Of a stretch of DNA of 60,000 bases, positions 24,261-33,441 are shown one piece after another. A program made the translations under genes and the position numbers. The stretch lies in assembly GCF_008831285.2 (NCBI RefSeq), contig NC_045144.1, forward strand, positions 21,469,716 through 21,529,715. The letters are read 5' to 3'. Position 1 is the stretch's first letter. The number at the start of each line of letters is the position of its first letter. Below the pieces are notes generated by a model, which made no database searches, had not been told where the DNA came from, and saw only the letters and a list, made by a program, of their open reading frames with translations. The stretch comes from Nymphaea colorata. Lineage: Eukaryota > Streptophyta > Magnoliopsida > Nymphaeales > Nymphaeaceae.

Positions 24261-24629
24261 CGTAAGAAATCAAAATGAAGAAATAATTAAAGGAACAAAA
24301 AATTTTAAAGTGGTTCATCCAATAGGCCTACGTCCACTAGTCTATCATTTCTTGCTTGCCTTCCTTTGGTGGAGAGACTCATTTATATAGAGGAGTTACA
24401 TAAGGGGTCTCTAATTCCCAAGAGACATGACTTTTCATCTTTCAACATACATGACTTTTCATCCCTCAAAAGACATGACTTTTCATCTCTCAAGGGACAT
24501 GTCTTTCCACTTCCTAAGAGACATGACTTTTCATCTTCCAACAGACATGACTTTTCATCTCTCAAGAGATATGACTTTTCATCTCCCAAGTAATACACAT
24601 TGAGAGCCTTCTTGGTGTTTCTGTTAACA
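24261..24629 (-). repeat. 5' LTR of the copia element
   Basis: 369 bp, same length as the other LTR. Its last two bases on the element strand are CG instead of CA, a point mutation at the terminus. It should contain the element's promoter. Confidence 0.95.
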
Positions 24630-24705
24630 ATTAGTTCTGAAGGAATGTTTGATCAGCCGAATTGAGCCAAGCAACAGTTTCTCTTGGTCGGTCTCTCTAT
24701 CTCGC

Positions 24706-25090
24706 TTATACGGAAGAGGAAAAGAATGCATATACAGAAGAATTGATCACAAAAAAATAAAAAGAGAAAGAACAGGAAAAGGGGAACCAGCGAGGGTTTG
24801 CATGGAGGATGGGTAGCAACTCCAGTGCACAGGGGGGCAACGTCCGTGGGATGGCGTGGGTGGGAGATGACAATGGGGTAAAGCAGGTTAGAGAGAGCGG
24901 GTTGAGAGAAGGTGGGGAGGAGTGCAAGGTTACAGTGGAGGAGGGAAAAATCGAGAGCGCCGGTGATGGATTGGGGAGAGAAAGAGAGGAGCGACGGGTG
25001 GTTTTCCCTGTGCTTCGAATCACGATCATCACTGTTGGATCATGTTCCGGTCGACGCTCGACAGTAAATGACCCACTAGTTACTTCCATG
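24706..25090. other. GC-rich block with open frames on both strands (U1)
   Basis: A 385-bp block, repeated as 31690-32076, 37630-38016, 43533-43918 and 49432-49817. The + strand reads a Gly/Glu/Arg-rich frame of about 95 residues from 24809 into the TA run. The minus strand reads a Ser/Pro/Leu-rich frame of about 127 residues. Neither resembles a family I know. Absence of stops on both strands is better explained by base composition than by two genes. It could be a captured exon. Confidence 0.4.

Positions 25091-25091
<1 letters not shown>

Positions 25092-25174
<83 letters not shown>
25092..25174. repeat. (TA)n microsatellite, U1
   Basis: About 83 bp. The same locus is about 67 bp in U2 (32077-32143), 29 bp in U3 (38017-38045) and 27 bp in U4 (43919-43945) and U5 (49818-49844). 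This length change accounts for nearly all of the 39-bp difference between array periods. Confidence 0.95.
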
Positions 25175-25177
<3 letters not shown>

Positions 25178-25375
25178 GATGCAACGCGCGCGCACTCTCG
25201 TAAAGTCTCTTCTCCAATCAAATTGAAGCGCATACCATTCAGCTCACTAATGCCTCTCACGCCATTATTGATCGGTGACCTCTATCATCAAGACTATAAA
25301 ATAATTAGCTAATCTCTTGGGAAAGAAAAAATCGCCTCTATAAGCTAGAGCCGTGCCAAACGCTCGACAAGAAAG

Positions 25376-26049
25376 TATTGGGATAAAATGCGGATAAACA
25401 CGAATCTACTAAAAAGGATTCAACAACGAAGTATAGTCCAAACCGATCAAACAATAAGCAACGGATCAACGACCAAGCAATCACAAATGCACGAGAAGAT
25501 TTTTACGTGGAAAACCCCTCTAAACAATGAGGGTAAAAACCACGGGGTACTACGACCCAAAACTCAATCCACTATAATCAATGATATAAGTTTTCCCACG
25601 AGAAGCTACACAAAGCCAACCCTCCAACAATAATATCTCACCAAAGCTATATGAGAAAAACAAGGGAAAAATATCACCGATTGAATGCCCAAAACGTGGA
25701 TTGGGAGGAGATGCGTTCCGCCTCCTCGTTGGAATCGAATCTTGCTCTAGCCTAATGCTCGCAACCTTTTCTTCCTCTTCTCCTTCTCTCCTTTCTTCTT
25801 CTCCTTATCTCCTCTCTTCTTCTCCTTCTCTCCTCTTGCTATGCAACCACCAAGAGAGAGCACGAGAGACCACACCTCTCCTTTCTCTTTTCCCAAAAAA
25901 CGGAACCCTAGAGAGAGAGAAAGAGAGAGAGAGACGTAAGAGGGATTGAGAGAGAGAGAGGGGGCACATCGCGTGCCCTCCTTTTCTTCCGCCCATCACT
26001 TAAGTGACGGGCCGGATCGAGTCCACTTGAGGCTGGACCCGACCCAACA
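25376..26049 (+). mobile_element. Solo LTR of a copia-type element, 674 bp
   Basis: Present only in U1. Ends are TATTGGG...CCCAACA (a one-base-decayed TGTTGGG/CCCAACA pair). Flanks are GAAAG at 25371-25375 and CAAAG at 26050-26054, a 5-bp target duplication with one change. U2-U5 have the unoccupied site CGACAACAAAGCTGG. An internal TTTTTACGTGGAAAACCCC with GGTAAAAACCACGGGG nearby is a familiar copia LTR sequence. A GA/TC-rich stretch follows at about 25750-25960. No primer binding site or coding part remains. Confidence 0.88.
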
Positions 26050-26644
26050 CAAAGCTGGATGAGCAAAAAGAGAAGAGGCCTGTAAGCTGCTATAGTGACA
26101 GAATTGCCTCCCCTGTGGTCGATGCAGGCAACATACACATGCCAGAGGAAGAAAAGATGTGGGGCATTTTTAAAATTATTGAAAAAAAACGTCTTTTTAA
26201 GTCTTTTCATTTTTTTTATTTTTTCAAACTTTCTTTGTTTTTTTATTTAAAAGATATTTTTGTCACTAACAGTACTAACACACAACATTTTGTGTCAACA
26301 CGGCATGCATAACTAGCTTCCGCTCAACTGGGGGTTAACACCGTGGCCCATTCCCTTCCCTTTCGTCGCAGTCCAATGTAAGATGACCCGATTCTTTCTC
26401 ATGAGATAGTATATGAGAGTTATCCATTCAGGAAACTTTCACTCTGGTGATGCTTGTTGTTTAACTTTGTGGTTCGTTGTACTGCATACTGCAGCTTTGA
26501 TTTCTTATTTTTGTTCAATTACTTTTTTTTTTTTTTTGGTATGTAGTCATATTGAACATATTTTTACTAGTGGAAAAGCTCTTTGTGATCATTTTTCCTG
26601 TTGATAAAATTTGCGGCTCAATAATGTTGAAGTTGGGCATCTTG

Positions 26645-26989
26645 CAATGGAATTGGGGCCACATGGAAGTTTGTGAAAAGATATGAGGCTACCGGCAATG
26701 GAATTGGGGCCACAGAATAGTTTGGAATAATTCAAAATTAAAAGTGTGATGTTAATCTTTTTTATTTTTATTGTCTAAATAATTTTTTTATGATAAAATG
26801 TTTTATTTTGTGTTAATAACGGTGCAGGTGGTCTGGTTAGTAGACCTCTAAACTTTTGCGGTTGATATTTTTAGCCTAGTTGCAGGCCAAGACTAGAACC
26901 AAGGATTCCTCCCTCTGCTCGAAAGAAGCTTTAGTGCCTTGCGTGGAGCCAGTGCGTCCTTGCATTGACATAAGAGGTGACTACCCAAT
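26645..26989. other. 345-bp segment kept only in U1
   Basis: In U2-U5 the flanks CATCTTG and TGTTTGTATACC are joined directly. In U1 the segment contains sequence homologous to the intron of the peptide gene (26823-26925 against 30070-30165), so U1 preserves the older state and the other units share one deletion. It also holds a direct repeat of CAATGGAATTGGGGCCACA at 26645 and 26694. Confidence 0.8.
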
Positions 26990-27500
26990 TGTTTGTATAC
27001 CACAAGATTAACAAACACGAATCTGTCCTGGATCAATTGGTTGGCTGCGTCTTGCTAAGCAACTCTCTCGTGAAGTTGCCGGTTTTACACCAAGAGTACG
27101 GTGTCACACAGCAGGGTGACATGCCTACTCTTAGTTTTGGAGGAAAGTAACCGAAGACTAGCTAGAATCGGAAATAAACCCTGTTTTTCAACGACATTAC
27201 TTGTTTCATTGTGTGTAGCAGCTAGCTAGTGTGAATACCAACTAGTGGAGGATGACTGGATGAGTGCAGAATGGCATCCTCTTAATGATCTATTTGTTGG
27301 AGGAGTGGACATGATCGGACTTAGTCAAAAGGTTTACCTTACTAGAAAGAGAAAAAAATTAATGGGGGTCCGCCCCATCAATGTTAATCCTTTTACTATC
27401 TCAATTCTTCCTGTTAATTAATCTTTTATCTATATATCTTTCTTCCTTTTGCAAACTTGCAGGGGAAATGGCTCTCTCATACCATTGGTTGTATGAAGTT
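26820..27500 (-). pseudogene. Paired-cysteine peptide pseudogene, U1
   Basis: The minus strand aligns with intron, start of exon 1, 5' leader and promoter of the intact gene at 29724-30310. The ATG at 27209-27207 begins MKQV as in the gene, but the bases coding the hydrophobic signal-peptide core (about 66 nt) are deleted. The donor is altered from GTATGT to GTTTAT, the TATA box CTATAAATAG has become CCAACAAATAG, and no cysteine-rich exon 2 exists. About 190 bp of unrelated sequence separates the intron part from exon 1. It is a dead paralogue that predates amplification, since all five units have it. Confidence 0.85.
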
Positions 27501-27560
27501 TTGATGGAATAATGGAGGGACCCTTGAGCTAAGCTGTGGGAGACCAAGCTTTGCCATGAA

Positions 27561-27643
27561 AATGGCACGTCGAGAGGAACTTGCCACTCTAGGTGGGAAT
27601 GATGGGTCCCCACCTAATGGCAAGTTCTCCTGGACATGCCATT
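27561..27643. repeat. Short foldback with about 36-bp arms
   Basis: 27561-27597 and the reverse complement of 27608-27643 align with a few mismatches and a loop of about 10 nt. It sits between a truncated R(+) start (27500-27542) and R(-). Present in every unit: 33502, 39404, 45302 and 51202. Confidence 0.75.
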
Positions 27644-27652
27644 TTGGGGATG

Positions 27653-28125
27653 AAAATTAATCGTCTTGAAGTACTTGTGAGCTGCATTTTTGGGGGATGA
27701 AATCCAATGACAAAATTGCCGATCAATAGGTGAGGAGACCCTAGGGTTCGGTGGAGGAGAGTTAAGTGCAAGCAAATATCTATGCATAACAAATTGGTGG
27801 ATAACTAAAAGCTCGAAAAATGCATGCATTCACATAGTTGAGATATATATGTCAGATTTTGTGGAATGATGTTTTGAAGATCCTCTACTTTCCACCATGC
27901 ATGGATTTCTAAAGAAAGGTGGCAGGCCTTCATTCAGTTAGCGGGAGTGGCCAAGGGTAGCTGCCTGGGAGTGAGAGGCCATTCTTGTGGTGGCAGGGCA
28001 TAAATTAATTGGGAGGAGAAAAGTCAGCTAAAAGGACACGAGTCGGCAGCTGTGGGTCTCCCGGCCCACCGCTTATCTCAAGGATCCCACCATTATTCCT
28101 TCAAATCTTAGCCCAGTTGTCAAAA
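27653..28125 (-). repeat. Repeat R(-), U1 copy
   Basis: Reverse-complement relative of R(+). The TTGACAACTGGGC end points towards the peptide gene and the ACTTCAAGACG end points outward. With R(+) at 30577 it brackets the gene as a 2.4-kb cassette with long inverted ends. Copies lie at 33594-34066, 39496-39968, 45394-45866 and 51294-51766. Confidence 0.85.
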
Positions 28126-28428
28126 CTTTGTCTGGTTTGAGGGCCTCTTCCCCCCACATGTTTGCAAAAGGAAGAAAGATGTATAGATAAATTGATTAAC
28201 AGTTGAGATAGTAAAAGGATTGACGTTGGTGTTGCAGTAGATCTAGTAGGTAGGTAAAGACTGTTAAAACGTGAAGTATAATAAGAAAGAGCACAGTAAT
28301 ACTCAAGCATTTTGATGCTTACGTCCACCGGAAAGGGAGCTCTCCTTTATTTATTCTCTGATACAATTTTAGAGAAGATGAACTCTCAATATAAAGAGTA
28401 CATGCCAGACCAAAATTGTTTAGGAGAA

Positions 28429-28941
28429 TCACCGAGGATTCTTGTGGTAAATAGGGTAACAGGTTTTTTGATAGATAAGGGAACTATGAGACAAGGAAAC
28501 TAGAGGCGACCGGAAATTTGATGATTCAGGCCAACTCTGGCAACCAAATTGGTCGAACTTAGAGGCGTTGGATCCGCAACAGATATGCGGTCCTTCCTGT
28601 AAAATCTCAGGCTGAGAGATTGAATGTAGAGAAAACGCTGGTTGATGGAATGCAAGGGCGACAAGCACGTCTGCCCTGCTTTGCAGCAAAAGAGGCGGCC
28701 GGAAATTTGATGATTCCGGCCAACTCCGGCCACCAAATTGGTCGAGCTCAGAGGCATTGGATCCGCAACAGATAGGCGGTCCTTCCTGTAAAATCTCAGG
28801 CTGATAGCTTGATTGTGGAGAAAACGCTGGTCGATTGAATGAAAGGCGACAAGCACGTTGTGCCCTATTTTGCAGCAAAAGTGGCGGTCGGAAATTTGAT
28901 GATTCTGGCTGACTCCGGTCACCAAATTGATTATTCGTCAT
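28429..28941 (-). CDS. Hypothetical 170-residue frame over 189-bp tandem repeats (U1)
   Basis: A 189-bp unit (63 codons) occurs about 2.3 times at 28503-28930, with GGAAATTTGATGATT at 28512, 28701 and 28890. Since 189 is a multiple of three, the frame reads an internally repeated protein with LQEGP-ICCGSNAS motifs, and a second frame (28500-28925) is also open. No signal peptide and no known domain. Identical copies are at 34370-34882, 40272-40784 and 46170-46682; the truncated unit has none. Two open frames through a repeat whose length is a multiple of three is expected by chance, so I doubt that it is translated. Confidence 0.25.
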   Translation of the reverse strand: MTNNQFGDRSQPESSNFRPPLLLQNRAQRACRLSFNRPAFSPQSSYQPEILQEGPPICCGSNASELDQFGGRSWPESSNFRPPLLLQSRADVLVALAFHQPAFSLHSISQPEILQEGPHICCGSNASKFDQFGCQSWPESSNFRSPLVSLSHSSLIYQKTCYPIYHKNPR

Positions 28942-29640
28942 TGTTTTCTTCTTTCAAGTATCTCTCTCTCTCTCTCTCTCGCATGCATTCTCTCAGTGTT
29001 TGAGCCTGGTCGGAAACTGTATTTTAACCATATTTCACATATTATGCATTACTATCAACTCCTCTTGTATACTTTTCTTTTATATTTTCTATCCAAAAGT
29101 CCTTGTCATGCTTCAAAGCTTTTTGTTTGCCTGATTTCATAGTCCCTTGTTAACCCCAATTTGGGAGCCTTGAATCGGACTTGGTCATCGGCTGTTTCCG
29201 ACAACCTGCTAATTAGAAGCACTGACCTTGTGGTTTTTTGGAAAGGAGAGAAAAATCTCAAAAAACCTGCTTATTGCCCGGAATTTTGAATGCCCACAAA
29301 TAAGTAAAACTTCTGAAATGAAATGATAGGATGAATTGTTGTTGCCAAGGGGATGCACTTAAATAGACAACGTTATTGACTGCAAATAGATTTCTCTTAG
29401 CGAAAGATTTGAAAGGAGGAAAAAGAAATTAAGGTGAGAGGCGATGAACTGCTTGTAGAATATATACATATACAAAACAAATTCAACTAAAGTAACTAAG
29501 CACAACATCGGTGCATTTATTTCGATTGCACAAGTACACAAAGAGGAAAGACGGAAACACTGGTTCTGGTTTTTGCAGGAAACAAGAACTAGGAAGTACA
29601 CACCCTGCATGCATGCTGTCCAAGCAGACAATAAGCATGC
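28942..29640. other. Non-coding interval downstream of the peptide gene
   Basis: A TC microsatellite lies at 28961-28980. The remainder holds nothing recognisable and is identical across units by eye. Confidence 0.4.
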
Positions 29641-29644
29641 TCGC

Positions 29645-29650
29645 TTTATT
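29645..29650 (-). terminator. AATAAA polyadenylation signal, peptide gene copy 1
   Basis: AATAAA on the minus strand, 73 bases past the TGA stop at 29724-29726. Equivalent sites: 35586-35591, 41488-41493 and 47386-47391. Confidence 0.65.
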
Positions 29651-29723
29651 ATTCAGATGCACCATAAGTTACAACGTACTAACATCATGATCAAGTTGAT
29701 AACAGATCAGAGATGAGAAGGTT

Positions 29724-30310
29724 TCAGTTTGCTAGGGCTGCTGGCCTGCTACGGACAGCGTGGGCATTCACGAACGCAGCATACTCGTTAAGGTCGCAGC
29801 AAAGAAGATAGCCGCAGCATGTCTGACCAGATCGGCAGCATCCAGTGCCGGAGCAGCAGTTCTCACCATATGCGCAGCATCGACCATTGTTGCAATCGAC
29901 CCCACAAGTAAAGTCGCCCGTTGCATTCTTTTCGTCTGCATCCATAGCCATAATGTTCAGGAAATTAAGTGTATAGCCAACCAATTAATCGAATGCATGT
30001 CTAGCTAGATGCACAAATGGCACATTATTGAATAACTATAGGTTACATCGACGCTCAAGCTGCCAAGCAGGTGGTCTGGTTAGTAGACTACTAGTCTTTG
30101 TGGATCGGTTGATCTTTTTTAAACTAGTTACAGGCGAAGAACCAAGGGTCGCTCCTCCCTCAGACTCTTCGTTTTGGAGGTAAGTAACGAAAGACCAGCA
30201 AGAAACGGAAACATACCCTTTTTTTCAACCACACTACGTGCAAAAGCCACAGAGAGCAGCAAGAGAAGGGCAACAAAGAGGAGGAAGCGCAGGGAAGAAA
30301 CTTGCTTCAT
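29724..30310 (-). CDS. Secreted 12-cysteine paired-CC peptide, copy 1 (two exons)
   Basis: Exon 1 is 30217-30310 and exon 2 is 29724-29935, with a 281-bp intron (GTATGT donor, TGCAG acceptor, phase 1). Together they give 306 nt, a 101-residue protein. Residues 1-24 are a strong signal peptide: MKQ, a Leu-rich core, then AFA as cleavage site. The mature part has 12 cysteines with spacing C-X3-C-X4-CC-X5-CC-X4-CC-X5-CC-X4-CC, that is a 13-residue CC-X5-CC-X4 module repeated, then a cysteine-free tail of about 25 residues. The start is set by the signal peptide; an ATG four codons upstream is less likely. The CC pairs recall granulin-like folds, but the spacing is not the granulin consensus, nor GASA/snakin. 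Expected location is the apoplast with six disulfides. Role unknown; defence or signalling is conjecture. It lies between R(-) and R(+). Confidence 0.85.
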
Positions 30311-30390
30311 TGTGGATAGCAACTAGTTAGTGTGAGTACCAACTAATGGAGGATGACTGGATGGGTGCAGAATGGCATCCTCTCAACGAT

Positions 30391-30400
30391 CTATTTATAG
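30391..30400 (-). promoter_or_regulatory. TATA box of peptide gene copy 1
   Basis: CTATAAATAG on the minus strand, about 80 bp upstream of the ATG at 30310. The positions in the other intact copies are 36332-36341, 42233-42242 and 48132-48141. The pseudogene has lost this motif. Confidence 0.8.
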
Positions 30401-32075
30401 GAGTGACATGATCGGACCGAGTCAAGACGTATACCTTCCTAGAAAGAGAGAAAATTAGGATCTACAACGTTAATCCTTTTACTATCCCAATTCCCATAGC
30501 TTCTTGTTAATGTATCTTTCTTCCTTTTGTAAACATGCGGCGAAAAATGCCCTCAAACCATTAGTTGGATGAAGTTTTGACAACTGAGCTATGATTTGAT
30601 GGAATAATGGCGGGATCCTTGAAATGAGCGGTGGGCCGGGAGACCCACAGCTGCCGGCTCATGGCCTTTTGGCTGGCTTTTTTCCTCCCAATTAAGTTAT
30701 GCCTGGCCACCACAAGAATGGTCTTCCGGCCTTTTAGCTGACTTTTCACCTCCCAATTGATTTATGTTTGGCCACCACAAGAATGGCCTCTTTCTCCCCA
30801 CTTGCAGGCGGCTACCCTTGGCCACTCCCGTCAATTGAATGAAGGCCTCCCACCATTCTTTAGAAATCCATGCATGGTGGGAAGTAGAGAATCTTCATAG
30901 CATAATGCACAAGCATATACATCACAACTCTGTGAATGCACGCATGTAGAGCTCTCATGGCCCACAAAACCACGGCAATTATTTAGTTCCCAGTAATTGG
31001 GTATCCACATATATTTCCTTGAACTTGTCTCCCGCCACCAAACCCTAGGGCCTCCTCACTTAATGATCGGCCATGTTGTCATTTGATTTTGCCCTTCAAA
31101 ATTGCCAATGGCAAGTACTTCAAGATGTTTAATTTTATTATCAAATATTGAAGAAAGATACTATTCCGAGGAAAGTTGGTAAATACTTAGGTAAGAGACA
31201 AAAACCAAGCTCGCTTTGACGACATTATCCGTCACTAAAAAAGTTGCGATGTACTGAGGGATGGGCAAAACCATAGCTATAACCAACGAAATATAGGAAT
31301 GAAATTGTCAGTCTGTAGAAGCTGTGACATACTGAAAAAATAATGAAAACAACGGTAAAAGAGAACGAGAAAATGAATTAACAAATTTTATGAATAAATA
31401 ATTTTACGTTCTTGAACAGCGTAGAATGTTCTTCACTAAGAAAATTGTCCAATCACCTCTTTCGTGCTAGATATTTTTCTGGTGAGGGTAACAGCCTTGA
31501 TTCGAGCTTATAACAGAAATATCATTGTAGACAACCACGACTCATACAATGAAACTCCTGCATCAACCTTTCACAGAGCAATCATATCCTCACAATCGAC
31601 TTTCTTAACAAGACATTAGTTCTGAAGGAATGTTTGATCAGCCGAATTGAGCCAGGCAACAGTTTCTCTTGGTCGGTGTCTCTATCTAGCTTATACGGAA
31701 GAGGAAAAGAATGCATATATAGAAGAATTGATCACAAAAAAATAAAAAGAGCAAGAACAGGAAAGGGGGAACGAGCGAGGGTTTGCATGGAGGATGGGTA
31801 GCAACTCCAGTGCACAGGGGGGCAACGTCCGTGGGATGGCGTGGGTGGGAGATGACAATGGGGTAAAGCAGGTTACAGAGAGGGGGTTGAGAGAAGATGG
31901 GGAGGAGTGCAAGGTTACAGAGGAGGAGGGAAAAATCGAGAGCGCCGGCGATGGATTGGGGAGAGAAAGAGAGGAGCGACGGGTGGTTTTCCCTGTGCTT
32001 CGAATTATGATCATCACTGTTGGATCATGTTCCGGTCGACGCTCGACAGTAAATGACCCACTAGTTACTTCGATG

Positions 32076-32146
<71 letters not shown>

Positions 32147-33060
32147 GATGCAACACGCGCGCACTCTCGTAAAGTCTCTTTTCCAATCAAATTGAAGCGC
32201 ATACCATTCAGCTCAGTAATGCCTCTCACGCCATTATGGATCAGTGACCTCTATCATCAAGACTGTAAAATAATTAGCTAATCTCTTGGGAAAGAAAAAA
32301 TCGCCTCGATAAGCCAGAGCCGTGCCAAACGCTCGACAACAAAGCTGGATGAGCAAAAAGAGAAGAGGCCTGTAAGCTGCTATACTGACAGAATTGCCTC
32401 CGCTGTGGTCGATGCAGGCAACATACACATGCCAGAGGAAGAGAAGATGTGGGGCATTTTTAAAATTATTGAAAAAAAAAGTCTTTTTAAGTCTTTTCAT
32501 TTTTTTTATTTTTTCAGTTTCTTTGTTTTTTTATTTAAAAGATATTTTTGTCGGTAACAGTACTGACACACAAAATTCTGTGTCAACACGGCGTGCATAA
32601 CTAGCTTCCGCTCTACTGGGGGTTAACACCATGGCCCATTCCCTTCCATTTCGTTGCAGTCCAATGTAAGATGACCCGATTCTTTCTCATGAGATTGTAT
32701 ATGAGAGTTATCCATTCCGGAAACTTTCACTCTGGTGATGCTTGTTGTTTAACTTTGTGGTTCGTTGTACTGCATACTGAAGCTTTGATTTCTTATTTTT
32801 GTTCAATTACTTTTTTTTTTTTTGGTATGTAGTCATATTGAACATATTTTTACTAGTGGAAAAGCTCTTTGTGATCATTTTTCCTGTTGATAAAATTTGC
32901 GGCTCAATAATGTTGAAGTTGGGCATCTTGTGTTTGTATACCACAAGATTAACAAACACGAATCTGTCCTGGATCAATTGGTTGGCTGCGTCTTGCTAAG
33001 CAACTCTCTCGTGAAGTTGCCGGTTTTACACCAAGAGTACGGTGTCACACAGCAGGGTGA

Positions 33061-33441
33061 CATGCCTACTCTTAGTTTTGGAGGAAAGTAACCGAAGACT
33101 AGCTAGAATCGGAAATAAACCCTGTTTTTCAACGACATTACTTGCTTCATTGTGTGTAGCAGCTAGCTAGTGTGAATACCAACTAGTGGAGGATGACTGG
33201 ATGAGTGCAGAATGGCATCCTCTTAATGATCTATTTGTTGGAGGAGTGGACATGATCGGACTTAGTCAAAAGGTTTACCTTACTAGAAAGAGAAAAAAAT
33301 TAATGGGGGTCCGCCCCATCAATGTTAATCCTTTTACTATCTCAATTCTTCCTGTTAATTAATCTTTTATCTATATATCTTTCTTCCTTTTGCAAACTTG
33401 CAGGGGAAATGGCTCTCTCATACCATTGGTTGTATGAAGTT
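33061..33441 (-). pseudogene. Paired-cysteine peptide pseudogene, U2
   Basis: ATG at 33150-33148, signal-peptide core deleted, no exon 2. The intron-homologous piece present in U1 has gone with the 345-bp deletion. Confidence 0.8.

Larger units (their letters stand above)
19688..24629 (-). mobile_element. Ty1/copia LTR retrotransposon, 4942 bp, minus strand
   Basis: A complete element by structure: 369-bp LTRs at both ends, primer binding site, polypurine tract, and one polyprotein frame in the copia order Gag-protease-integrase-RT-RNase H. The target duplication ATTAG lies at 19683-19687 and 24630-24634. The other array units show the empty site ACATTAGTTCTG. I count about 12 mismatches between the LTRs (about 3%), so it is fairly young. 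Two in-frame stops make this copy non-autonomous. The short length and LTR size resemble the Ale-like copia group, but the lineage is not proven. Confidence 0.95.
18645..30576. repeat. Tandem unit U1 (expanded by two transposon insertions)
   Basis: Colinear with U2 from TTGACAACTGGGC at 18645. Removing the copia element (4942 bp plus 5-bp duplication), the solo LTR (674 bp plus 5) and a 345-bp segment missing from the other units leaves about 5.97 kb, close to the 5.9-kb period. The left part (to about 27000) differs from U2-U5 at many positions, while the right part, with pseudogene, R(-), 189-bp repeats and peptide gene, is almost identical to U2. Confidence 0.9.

Noticed and set aside
27401-27829. 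Overlapping 67-71-residue minus-strand frames repeated in five units
   Set aside because: They lie in the R(-) repeat and foldback, have no recognisable domain and recur only because the DNA is tandemly repeated.
29724-29984. Single-exon 86-residue reading of the cysteine-rich frame
   Set aside because: Its start lies inside the intron and lacks a signal peptide. The GTATGT/TGCAG intron joins the signal-peptide exon in frame, which fits better.
29760-30008. Plus-strand 82-residue Ala-rich frame, present in four units
   Set aside because: It is the antisense shadow of exon 2 of the cysteine-rich peptide gene; the Cys codons read as Ala/Ser on the other strand.
29724-30310. GASA/snakin or classical granulin assignment
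   Set aside because: Both families have 12 cysteines but in other spacings; GASA has single cysteines and one CC, and granulins start and end with isolated cysteines. Only the CC pairing is shared.
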